From an uncultured Bacteroides sp. (GTDB lineage: Bacteria > Bacteroidota > Bacteroidia > Bacteroidales > Bacteroidaceae), in assembly GCF_963677685.1 (NCBI RefSeq), contig NZ_OY782186.1, forward strand, positions 682,001 through 746,000: a stretch of 64,000 nucleotides of DNA. The letters are read 5' to 3'. Below the pieces are notes generated by a model that worked only from the letters and a program-made list of their open reading frames with translations, searched no databases and was not told where the DNA came from. Positions within the stretch are counted from its first letter, which is position 1. The number at the start of each line of letters is the position of its first letter. This document shows positions 16,720 to 24,219 of this stretch, one piece after another. The translations under genes and the position numbers were made by a program.

Positions 16720-18972
16720 TTAGAAACGACAGCGCATATCTATTCCAAATTGAACCGGGCGAGCTTTTTGTGCAAAGCCATTGCCTGAAGACTCAAAGTA
16801 GAATGTGTTGTATTTTTTGTCGAGGAAATTACGTGACCATAGATCTACTTCTGCGTTACCGATGGTCGTACATATTTTCCAATTAACCGTTCCATAGAAT
16901 TTCTGTGCCACATCATTCTTTTCCGTCCAATAGATTTTTCCTATACCTGAGTAATTAGCAAGGAAGCGTACCTTGTCGAACATAGAATGTTCTCCACATT
17001 TTATGCTATATTGTGCGCCTACGGTTAATGTATGTCGTGGGATGAAGGGCACAAATTGATCTTTATAATCCGCTTTCCCATCGTTGAAGTTTATAAAAGT
17101 AGCATGTGTATAGCCGTAACTTCCATTCACCATTAACGCGTCTGTCAAGTTGGCTTTCAGCGAAACTTCTGCTCCAATGCTTCGGCTATGTCCTGCATTG
17201 ACCATCATACGTCCCATTTGTGCAGGAGAAAATTGTGCAATTTGTTGATCTTTTGTATCCATGACAAATGCTGCCATATCTGCCCATAGTTTTCCCTCCC
17301 AAAGAGTAAGGTGACTACCTAACTCATAATTCCATGCATATTCCGGTTTGTAATAGATGAAATCTCTGACATTTGCATTGCTAGACCCCGGCTGTCCCAT
17401 CATCTGCTTTTGTATAAGATCAGAGAACATCTGCACATTATATCCTCCACTTCTGTATCCTCTACTTACAGTGGCATATACATTGTTTTGATTATTGAAA
17501 GCATATTTTAGTGCAAACTTAGGTAGTAGAATCCAATAATGATCTTTTTCATTCCCGTTAATCAGGTAGCTGTTTGCTTTGGGAGCACCCAAGGCTGCGC
17601 CTGAAGCTTTGTCATAGGTTTGGGTATTCAGAGTGGTATGCGTATCGTGAGTAATCTTTATTTGTTCATAATCAGCACGTAGCCCCACGGTGAAACTTAG
17701 ATTATCCCATATTAATTTATTGAAAGTACTTTCATGGAAAAGAGCAGCTCCCATGGTAGGAGTGTCAAAGTTGCCCGCCATAGGCATCTCCGTATCCGTG
17801 ATTTTTACTCTTATAGGCAGTGATGCCATCCCCATGTCCATATACTGTTGTAGCATACTGATCCCTTCTGTTTTGAAAGTTACAGGAGAATCCATTTTTA
17901 GCCATTGATAAAATCCGGATGCTCCGGTTACCCATTGCCACCGTTGGTTATTTCTGCTTTTGAAAGTAAACTCTTGACTAAGAGTGCTCTGTTTTTGTTT
18001 TTGCACCACGTTATACTTATCTGCAATGGTAAAATCCTGGTCTAGAAACATCCGATCTTTCAAGTGTTGTAACCCTGTCACAGAAGTCAATGTGAATCTT
18101 TTTGTTTGATACTCTACATTCAATCCCGCATTGAGCAGATTTCTGTAATAGCTACTTTTATCGTTGTAAGCAGGATCAGAAGTCTCTCCGGTCGTTTTAT
18201 CATATTGTCCGTAAGGATACCCACCTTGATCGCTATACTCGTAATTGATATTTAAATCAAGTTTGAGATTTTCTGTTGGCATATAAATACCTCGAAGGCG
18301 TCCACCTGTACTATTCCCGCGATCTATTTTCTCATTCAGATAGGTGTTTTTGAAGAACCCTCCGGTATAATCATAAAATCCTCCGGCGGAGAAAGCAAAT
18401 TTATCTGATATACGATGGTAATGAGTAACTGACGCTTTATATTGATTATATGTTCCGGCGCTCAATCTCAAGTCAGTTCCTTGATAACTGAAAGGTGATT
18501 TGGTATATACACGAATCAGTCCGCCCATAGCACTACGACCGTAAAGCGTTCCTTGAGGTCCGCGTAATACGTCAATGCGCTCAATATCAGAATAATTAAA
18601 ATCAAAAGCCGATTTATCCATATACGGCACATTATCTACATACAATCCTACACTGGGATTGTTGATGCGCGACCCTACGCCTCTTATATAAATAGCTGAA
18701 GTTAGTTTTGAACCATAATCGGGTATGAATAGGTTTGGAACTAATGAAGTCAATCCTTTTATAGAGGTCATCTGATTATCTCTCATGTTTTGTTGAGATA
18801 ATATGGTGGAAGAGGATGGTTGTTCGCGAAGCTTGCGGCTTTCTTTAGGGGTGGCAATGACAACAACTTCCTCTACGTCCACAACTTTTAATGTGTCTTT
18901 AGGAGCATCGTCTGCCCATACATTGATTGTGCCCAAGATAGCAAGGGCAACAAGAATAAAGTTTTTTTTCAT
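16720..18972 (-). CDS. TonB-dependent outer membrane receptor (siderophore/FyuA-like)
   Basis: The 750-aa receptor has a signal peptide (to ~20, TINVWAD), a TonB box region (VEEVVVIATPKESRKLRE), a plug domain (SIKGLTSLVPNLFIPDYG; IYIRGVGSRI; VGLYVDNVPY; IDVLRGPQGTLYGRSAMGG) and a beta barrel ending in FGIDMRCRF with terminal Phe. It lacks the N-terminal carboxypeptidase-like domain of SusC proteins and has no SusD partner, so it resembles receptors for siderophores or other small metal chelates. It lies downstream of a LuxR-type regulator in the same orientation, separated by 142 bases. The substrate is not predictable from sequence alone. Confidence 0.9.
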   Translation of the reverse strand: MKKNFILVALAILGTINVWADDAPKDTLKVVDVEEVVVIATPKESRKLREQPSSSTILSQQNMRDNQMTSIKGLTSLVPNLFIPDYGSKLTSAIYIRGVGSRINNPSVGLYVDNVPYMDKSAFDFNYSDIERIDVLRGPQGTLYGRSAMGGLIRVYTKSPFSYQGTDLRLSAGTYNQYKASVTHYHRISDKFAFSAGGFYDYTGGFFKNTYLNEKIDRGNSTGGRLRGIYMPTENLKLDLNINYEYSDQGGYPYGQYDKTTGETSDPAYNDKSSYYRNLLNAGLNVEYQTKRFTLTSVTGLQHLKDRMFLDQDFTIADKYNVVQKQKQSTLSQEFTFKSRNNQRWQWVTGASGFYQWLKMDSPVTFKTEGISMLQQYMDMGMASLPIRVKITDTEMPMAGNFDTPTMGAALFHESTFNKLIWDNLSFTVGLRADYEQIKITHDTHTTLNTQTYDKASGAALGAPKANSYLINGNEKDHYWILLPKFALKYAFNNQNNVYATVSRGYRSGGYNVQMFSDLIQKQMMGQPGSSNANVRDFIYYKPEYAWNYELGSHLTLWEGKLWADMAAFVMDTKDQQIAQFSPAQMGRMMVNAGHSRSIGAEVSLKANLTDALMVNGSYGYTHATFINFNDGKADYKDQFVPFIPRHTLTVGAQYSIKCGEHSMFDKVRFLANYSGIGKIYWTEKNDVAQKFYGTVNWKICTTIGNAEVDLWSRNFLDKKYNTFYFESSGNGFAQKARPVQFGIDMRCRF

Positions 18973-19114
18973 TATGTTACTTGCTTTTATTCATGGAGAA
19001 GAAGCACTCATGAATGCCAATTTTTTATGTGGCTTCCGGCAGACTTCAACCATGAAATTATTGAGTGCAAAGTAACGCTAAAGGTCTTATTTCCGCAATC
19101 CTAATTTATGAGGA

Positions 19115-19675
19115 TTATATTCTGTCGGCTTCCACATATCCGTTCATCACGGCGTACATTGTCAGTCCCGAAACAGATTTAATTCCTAGTTTCTCCGTTA
19201 TGTTTTTACGATGTGTGATTACCGTTGTCAGACTGATATTCAGCTTGTCTGCTATCTCTTTGTTGATGAATCCTTTTGTGACTAACACCAATACTTCTAT
19301 CTCCCTTGCCGATAGTTCTGGCTCCTCACTAATTGTAGTGAGTGGGATGCAATCATGAAAGAATTTTGTAAGTTCAGTTTTCATCATTTTCTCAGGAAGA
19401 AAAAGATTCAGTATATGGTTTCCTGCAGATACGGTATTAAAACTTATCCCATGCATTAGCACGACTGTTTTCTCCTTTCGAGGTAGAAAGAAAGAATTAT
19501 ATAGAACGTAAGTTTGTGAGGTTACAAAATACCACGTGTACATGTCGGGCGTATCGTCTGCTAATGAACCGTAATCGGGAAATGTGCGTACAATAAAATC
19601 GGCGCTGATTTCATTTAATAATTTTTTTAGTCCGATAGCCGATAACGTATCGGGATTAATTATTGCGATTTCCAT
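19115..19675 (-). CDS. LuxR/NarL-type DNA-binding regulator with degenerate receiver-like N-terminus
   Basis: The C-terminal third (about 120-182) is a GerE/LuxR helix-turn-helix: ELSAREIEVLVLVTKGFINK, EIADKLNISLTTVITHRKNI and TEKLGIKSVSGLTMYAV. The N-terminal ~115 residues begin like a response-regulator receiver (MEIAIINPDTLSAIGLKKLL), but I cannot find a phosphoacceptor aspartate at the expected end of strand 3, and no histidine kinase is nearby. It may therefore be controlled by abundance or a ligand. It sits 17 bases after the FAD dehydrogenase gene and upstream of the TonB receptor, the likeliest target. That link is inferred from position. Confidence 0.85.
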   Translation of the reverse strand: MEIAIINPDTLSAIGLKKLLNEISADFIVRTFPDYGSLADDTPDMYTWYFVTSQTYVLYNSFFLPRKEKTVVLMHGISFNTVSAGNHILNLFLPEKMMKTELTKFFHDCIPLTTISEEPELSAREIEVLVLVTKGFINKEIADKLNISLTTVITHRKNITEKLGIKSVSGLTMYAVMNGYVEADRI

Positions 19676-19692
19676 AAAATCTATTGTTATAA

Positions 19693-21282
19693 TTAATGAG
19701 TCATAAATGCGGCAGCAGCTTCAGCACAATGTTCTCCGTCAATTCCAGCCGAAACAATACCTCCTGCATAACCGGCTCCTTCGCCACAAGGGAATAAACC
19801 TTTTATTTCAAGGTGCTGCAATGTTTCTCTATCTCTTACAATCCTTACCGGAGCGGAAGTACGTGTCTCTACTCCGATGAGTACAGCTTCATTTGTGAGA
19901 AATCCTCTGCTCATGCGTCCGAATTGGATAAATGCTTGCGATAATCTTTTAGAGATAAAATCTGGTAACCAGAAGTGTAGGGGAGATGCAACCAATCCCG
20001 GTCCATAAGACGATTTTGGCAATTCACTGCCTAATTTGCGATTGGTAAAGTCGGTCATGCGTTGTGCTGGGGCTGTTTGGGTCATGCCTCCCTGAAGCCA
20101 ACTTTGGCGTTCAAGCTCTTCTTGAAAACGTAGATTTTTGAGTACAGTTGGTCCATCATTATTGCTGCTATTATTGGCTGTCCATTTATCAATCTCTTTG
20201 TCTTCAGGGCTAATTTCAACAACCATGCCGGCGTTACTCCATTTCGAACCTCGATTAGAAGGAGACATTCCGTTCACCACTACCTGTTCAGGTCCGCTGG
20301 CTGCAGGTACAATAAAACCTCCCGGGCACATACAAAAGCTATATACCCCTCGCCCGTCTGCTTGCGTCACGAAGCTGTATTCAGCAGCAGGCAGATACTT
20401 CCCTCTTCCTTCAGGATTATGATATTGTATTTTATCAATGAGCTCCGAAGGGTGCTCCAAACGCACTCCGACAGCCAGCCCTTTCGGTTCAATGGCAACA
20501 TTATTTGCAGCCAGCCATCTGTATACATCTCGGGCTGAATGTCCTGTTGCTAATATTACCGGACCGAGAAATGTTTTTCCGGTGTTTGTTTCTATTCCTT
20601 CTAGTTTATTCTTTTTGATGATCAACGCGTCCATTCGAGTGTCAAAATGTACTTCACCTCCACACGAAAGGATGGTGTTTCTCATATTTTCAATGACCTT
20701 TGGCAATTTATCTGTACCAATATGAGGATGCGCATCAGCAAGGATAGAAGGGTCGGCACCATGTTGACAGAATACGTTTAATATTTTATCTACACTTCCC
20801 CGTTTTTTACTCCGCGTGTAAAGCTTTCCATCGGAAAAAGCACCAGCACCTCCTTCTCCAAAACTGTAGTTTGATTCAGGATTTACAAGATGTTCTCGGC
20901 TGATAAGGGCAATATCTTTTTTGCGCTCACGTACGTTCTTTCCTCGTTCTACTACAATGGGCTTGAAGCCTAGCTCGATGAGTTTTAATGCGGCAAATAG
21001 CCCACCGGGACCTGCCCCCACCACAATAACTTGCGGTTTGTTTTCTACATTGTTATATGTGGTGTGTGTGTACTCTTCTTCTGTAGGTACTTCATTGATA
21101 TAAACTCTGACTCCCAGATTCATCATAACGGTTCGCTGTCTGGCGTCAATGCTTCTTTTGAGAATGCGTGTAGCGGTTATTTGGCGAATATCTAACCCTT
21201 TTTCGCGGGCGATGTATTGTCTCAGTACCTGTTCATTGGCTGCCTGTTCTGGCAGAATTCGTAATTGATATTCTTGTATCAT
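19693..21282 (-). CDS. FAD-dependent dehydrogenase, BFD/COG2509-like, NAD(P)/FAD-binding
   Basis: The 529-aa cytosolic flavoprotein has an N-terminal ~90-residue segment (RILPEQAANEQVLRQYIA...) typical of this family. The FAD Rossmann motif is VVGAGPGGLFAALKLIELG, followed by VVERG. Further family blocks are EGGAGAFSDGKLYTR, ILATGHSARDVYRWL and the C-terminal GLFPCGEGAGYAGGIVSAGIDG. This is a widespread group annotated only as uncharacterised FAD-dependent dehydrogenase. Substrate and partner are unknown. It lies 114 bases downstream of radA in the same direction and just upstream of the LuxR-type gene. Confidence 0.85.
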   Translation of the reverse strand: MIQEYQLRILPEQAANEQVLRQYIAREKGLDIRQITATRILKRSIDARQRTVMMNLGVRVYINEVPTEEEYTHTTYNNVENKPQVIVVGAGPGGLFAALKLIELGFKPIVVERGKNVRERKKDIALISREHLVNPESNYSFGEGGAGAFSDGKLYTRSKKRGSVDKILNVFCQHGADPSILADAHPHIGTDKLPKVIENMRNTILSCGGEVHFDTRMDALIIKKNKLEGIETNTGKTFLGPVILATGHSARDVYRWLAANNVAIEPKGLAVGVRLEHPSELIDKIQYHNPEGRGKYLPAAEYSFVTQADGRGVYSFCMCPGGFIVPAASGPEQVVVNGMSPSNRGSKWSNAGMVVEISPEDKEIDKWTANNSSNNDGPTVLKNLRFQEELERQSWLQGGMTQTAPAQRMTDFTNRKLGSELPKSSYGPGLVASPLHFWLPDFISKRLSQAFIQFGRMSRGFLTNEAVLIGVETRTSAPVRIVRDRETLQHLEIKGLFPCGEGAGYAGGIVSAGIDGEHCAEAAAAFMTH

Positions 21283-21396
21283 GATTGTTCTTCTTTGCTA
21301 AAACTTGTCACAAATAAACGGATTACAAGGATTATTGTTCTCTAATTAACTTATAATCAGTTGTTTCTCTTGTTGATATGAATCTTTTACCTGACT

Positions 21397-22764
21397 TTAC
21401 CCAAATAAAGCTCTAAAGGCTTCTTCAACTTTTCTCACCGGAATGAGCTCAATCTTCATCTTTCTAGTATCTATTCCCTGCAAGTTGTGTTTGGGTAATA
21501 CAAATTGCTTGAAGCCTAATTTTTCTGCTTCTCCAATACGTTGCTCTATGCGGTTTACGGGACGAATCTCACCTGAAAGTCCAATTTCTCCTGCCATGCA
21601 AATCCCAGATTCGATGCTACTATCCATGTTTGAAGATAAGATAGCACTTATCACTGCCAAGTCTATAGCGGGATCATTGACTTTTAGTCCACCGGCAATA
21701 TTCAGGAAAACATCTTTTTGAGCAAGTTTAAAACCGACTCTCTTCTCCAATACCGCTAGTAGCATGTTCATCCTTCGGGTGTCAAATCCCGTGGCTGAGC
21801 GTTGAGGATTACCGTATACAGCTGAGCTGACCAATGCTTGTGTCTCAATCAGAAACGGTCGTACTCCTTCAATAGCCGATGCGATCGCTACACCACTCAT
21901 TCCTTCGTGATCTTGTGATAGCAGTAGCTCCGAAGGATTGCTGACCTGTCGCAGTCCATCTTGTCGCATTTCATATATACCCAGTTCGGCAGTACTCCCA
22001 AAGCGGTTCTTGATGCTTCTCAATATACGATACATGTAATGTTGGTCGCCTTCAAATTGTAAAACCGCATCGACGATATGTTCCAGTACTTTAGGGCCGG
22101 CAATGCTTCCTTCCTTATTAATATGCCCTATAAGGAATACCGCTGTGTGGGTCTCTTTAGCAAATCGCAAGATGGAAGCAGCACACTCGCGTACTTGAGC
22201 GATGCTACCCGGCGAAGACTCGAGTATTTCAGTAGATATCGTTTGTATCGAATCAATGATGACTAAGTCCGGTCGGGTATTTTTTATATGAACATAGATC
22301 TGTTCCAGAGATGTTTCACAAACGATGAGGCAGTCGCTTGAAGCATTGGTCAGTCTGTCGGCACGTAGCTTTAATTGCCGTGCACTCTCTTCGCCGGAAA
22401 CATACAGAATACGTCTTTCCGGCATGTGAAGTACAGTTTGTAGCACGAGGGTGGATTTTCCGATACCCGGCTCTCCACCAATAAGAACGAGTGATCCCGG
22501 TACTAATCCTCCTCCTAACACTCTGTTAAGCTCTTCGTCGTGCATATCCATCCGGGGCTCATCGTCCGCTTCTATATCGTTAAGAGTTAAAGGTCTTGCT
22601 TTAACCGTTTCTATGCCTGATACGGGGCGCTTATTGTTCGTCTCCTTTCGTACGATCTCTTCTACATACGTATTCCATTCTCCACAGCTTGGACATTTTC
22701 CAACCCACTTGGGAGACTCTTGCCCACAGTTATTACATATATAAATGGTTTTTTCTTTTGCCAT
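21397..22764 (-). CDS. radA: DNA repair protein RadA
   Basis: RadA is a RecA-like ATPase that promotes branch migration during recombinational repair. The 455-aa protein has the N-terminal C4 zinc finger (CNNCGQESPKWVGKCPSCGEW), Walker A GGEPGIGKST, Walker B LVIIDSIQT, the RadA-specific KNRFG motif and a C-terminal Lon-like domain (VFLNIAGGLKVNDPAIDLAV; GEIGLSGEIRPV). Length and motif set are normal. It has a TAnnTTTG element 32 bases upstream. Confidence 0.97.
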   Translation of the reverse strand: MAKEKTIYICNNCGQESPKWVGKCPSCGEWNTYVEEIVRKETNNKRPVSGIETVKARPLTLNDIEADDEPRMDMHDEELNRVLGGGLVPGSLVLIGGEPGIGKSTLVLQTVLHMPERRILYVSGEESARQLKLRADRLTNASSDCLIVCETSLEQIYVHIKNTRPDLVIIDSIQTISTEILESSPGSIAQVRECAASILRFAKETHTAVFLIGHINKEGSIAGPKVLEHIVDAVLQFEGDQHYMYRILRSIKNRFGSTAELGIYEMRQDGLRQVSNPSELLLSQDHEGMSGVAIASAIEGVRPFLIETQALVSSAVYGNPQRSATGFDTRRMNMLLAVLEKRVGFKLAQKDVFLNIAGGLKVNDPAIDLAVISAILSSNMDSSIESGICMAGEIGLSGEIRPVNRIEQRIGEAEKLGFKQFVLPKHNLQGIDTRKMKIELIPVRKVEEAFRALFG

Positions 22765-22795
22765 TCTTTTGTTTCTTTGTCTTTTAGAATAGTGA

Positions 22796-22803
22796 CAAAA
22801 ATA
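22796..22803 (-). promoter_or_regulatory. Candidate -7 promoter element for radA
   Basis: The minus strand reads TATTTTTG (TAnnTTTG), 31 bases upstream of the radA ATG. Confidence 0.5.
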
Positions 22804-22831
22804 GGGATAATTAAATTAAAAGAAGAGCTTT

Positions 22832-23875
22832 TTATACACTGATTTCACCAGCTATGGAGCAATTCATTCGTTCTCGTATTTCCTGAGAGGAGTATCCACT
22901 TCCGATGAGAAGCATTAGTTTGGTAACGGCAGATTCAGTTGTCGAGTCGTGTCCGCTGACAACTCCTGCCTGTAACAATTGATATCCCGTTTCGTAGCGC
23001 TCCATCTCTACAGTGCCACTGTTACATTGGGTAATGTTAACAATGACAATCCCTTTGTGGCATGCCTCGCTTAGGCAGCGAATAAACCAGGGTTTTCTTG
23101 GCGCATTTCCTGAACCGTAAGTTTCAAGAACTAATGCCCTGAGTCCTTCTATCGCTAGAATTGCGGCAATTACATTCTCTTGAATGCCAGGGAATAGTTT
23201 TAGTACGGCTATGTTGCTGTCTAAGCTCAAATGAGGAGTGAGTTTTTGGTTCTCTTTATAAGTATGTATATGTACATGGTTAAATCGAATGTGAATACCT
23301 GCTTCAGCTAGTGCCGGATAATTAAAGGAGCGGAAAGCATTGAAGTTGTCTGCATTGATTTTTGTAGTGCGATTCCCTCTCATCAAATGGTTTTCAAAGA
23401 AAATGCAAACTTCAGGCACCATCGGATTCCCTTTGTTGTTTTGAGCAGCAGCAATTTCTATGCTCGTCAGTAAGTTTTCTTTTCCATCTGTGCGGAGCAC
23501 GCCTATTGGTAATTGAGATCCGGTAAGAATTACTGGTTTATTGAGCCCTTCGAGCATAAAACTTAATGCCGAAGCGGTGTATGCCATCGTATCTGTGCCA
23601 TGGAGAATAACAAAACCCGTATATTTTTCATAGTTCTCGTTAATAATTCGAACTAGTTCTTTCCATATTTCCGGTATCATATCCGAGGAATCCATCGGAG
23701 GATTGAATTGGTAAGAGTCGATTTGAAAATCTAACCTGTTGAGTTCGGGAATATGCTTTTGCAACTGTTCAAAATTAAAATTTTCGAGGACTCCTGTTTC
23801 GCTATTTTCTATCATTCCGATTGTTCCGCCGGTGTATATTAACAATACGGAACTATTATGCGCTGTTTTTTTCAT
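22832..23875 (-). CDS. ansA: Type I L-asparaginase
   Basis: This enzyme hydrolyses asparagine to aspartate and ammonia. Both catalytic threonine motifs are present: YTGGTIGM near residue 15 and the second triad LHGTDTMAYTASAL near residue 90. The 347-aa length and the absence of a signal peptide fit the cytoplasmic type I (low-affinity) enzyme rather than the periplasmic type II. It has its own candidate promoter and diverges from the threonine operon leader. Confidence 0.93.
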   Translation of the reverse strand: MKKTAHNSSVLLIYTGGTIGMIENSETGVLENFNFEQLQKHIPELNRLDFQIDSYQFNPPMDSSDMIPEIWKELVRIINENYEKYTGFVILHGTDTMAYTASALSFMLEGLNKPVILTGSQLPIGVLRTDGKENLLTSIEIAAAQNNKGNPMVPEVCIFFENHLMRGNRTTKINADNFNAFRSFNYPALAEAGIHIRFNHVHIHTYKENQKLTPHLSLDSNIAVLKLFPGIQENVIAAILAIEGLRALVLETYGSGNAPRKPWFIRCLSEACHKGIVIVNITQCNSGTVEMERYETGYQLLQAGVVSGHDSTTESAVTKLMLLIGSGYSSQEIRERMNCSIAGEISV

Positions 23876-23896
23876 TTTGTTGGAAGTTGTAGGCTA

Positions 23897-23904
23897 CAAA
23901 TATA
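23897..23904 (-). promoter_or_regulatory. Candidate -7 promoter element for ansA
   Basis: The minus strand reads TATATTTG (TAnnTTTG), 21 bases upstream of the ansA ATG. Confidence 0.45.
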
Positions 23905-23997
23905 TGTTTTATCCCTATTATACTATCATAATGTAATCGGAAAATTATTTTATAAGAAAAAAATAAAGAAAAGTTATAGATTGAACATTTTTATTCT

Positions 23998-24005
23998 TAC
24001 TTTTG
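23998..24005 (+). promoter_or_regulatory. Candidate -7 promoter element for the threonine operon
   Basis: TACTTTTG (TAnnTTTG) sits 33 bases before the leader-peptide ATG, so the leader would be transcribed near the 5' end of the mRNA, as attenuation requires. Confidence 0.55.
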
Positions 24006-24038
24006 CATCACTCATCATAAATAGTAGAGATATAGAAT

Positions 24039-24101
24039 ATGAATCGTTACTATCCACATATGATTACCACATCCATGTGCACTACCACCCTTAGGGGTTA
24101 A
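24039..24101 (+). CDS. thrL: Threonine operon leader peptide (attenuator)
   Basis: A 20-codon reading frame, ATG to TAA, begins MNRYYPHM and continues ITTSMCTTTLRG. Five of its 20 codons are threonine, in runs of two and three, with three Met and one Ile, all products of the pathway encoded downstream. It is followed after 75 bases by an intrinsic terminator ending 14 bases before thrA. It has no resemblance to a functional protein. The layout of short frame rich in the end-product amino acid, hairpin, terminator, biosynthetic gene is that of ribosome-mediated attenuation. Sequence context supports this strongly; regulation itself is inferred. Confidence 0.75.
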   Translation: MNRYYPHMITTSMCTTTLRG

Positions 24102-24205
24102 AGATAGTTCTGTGTTTCTACGTGAATCACGCTTACAAGAGGTAAGCAAATTCTTAAAATCATCTTTTTAATCATCTTTGTCCGGCTATTAAGGACAAAT
24201 TTTCT
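24100..24205 (+). promoter_or_regulatory. Attenuator region of the threonine operon
   Basis: After the leader stop come a hairpin at 24131-24147 (GCTTAC/GTAAGC) and the terminator at 24177-24205. AAAGAT at 24100-24105, next to the leader stop, is complementary to ATCTTT at 24174-24179, which overlaps the terminator's 5' arm. A ribosome reaching the stop codon would cover AAAGAT and let the terminator form, while one stalled on the Thr codons could leave it free to compete. The pairing is short, so this mechanism is a hypothesis. Confidence 0.5.
24177..24205 (+). terminator. Attenuator terminator upstream of thrA
   Basis: TTTGTCC pairs with GGACAAA (24193-24199) around a 9-nt loop and is followed by TTTTCTT. 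It ends just before the thrA start, so it must be conditional if thrA is to be expressed from the upstream promoter. Confidence 0.75.
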
Positions 24206-24219
24206 TAATAAATATTCTC

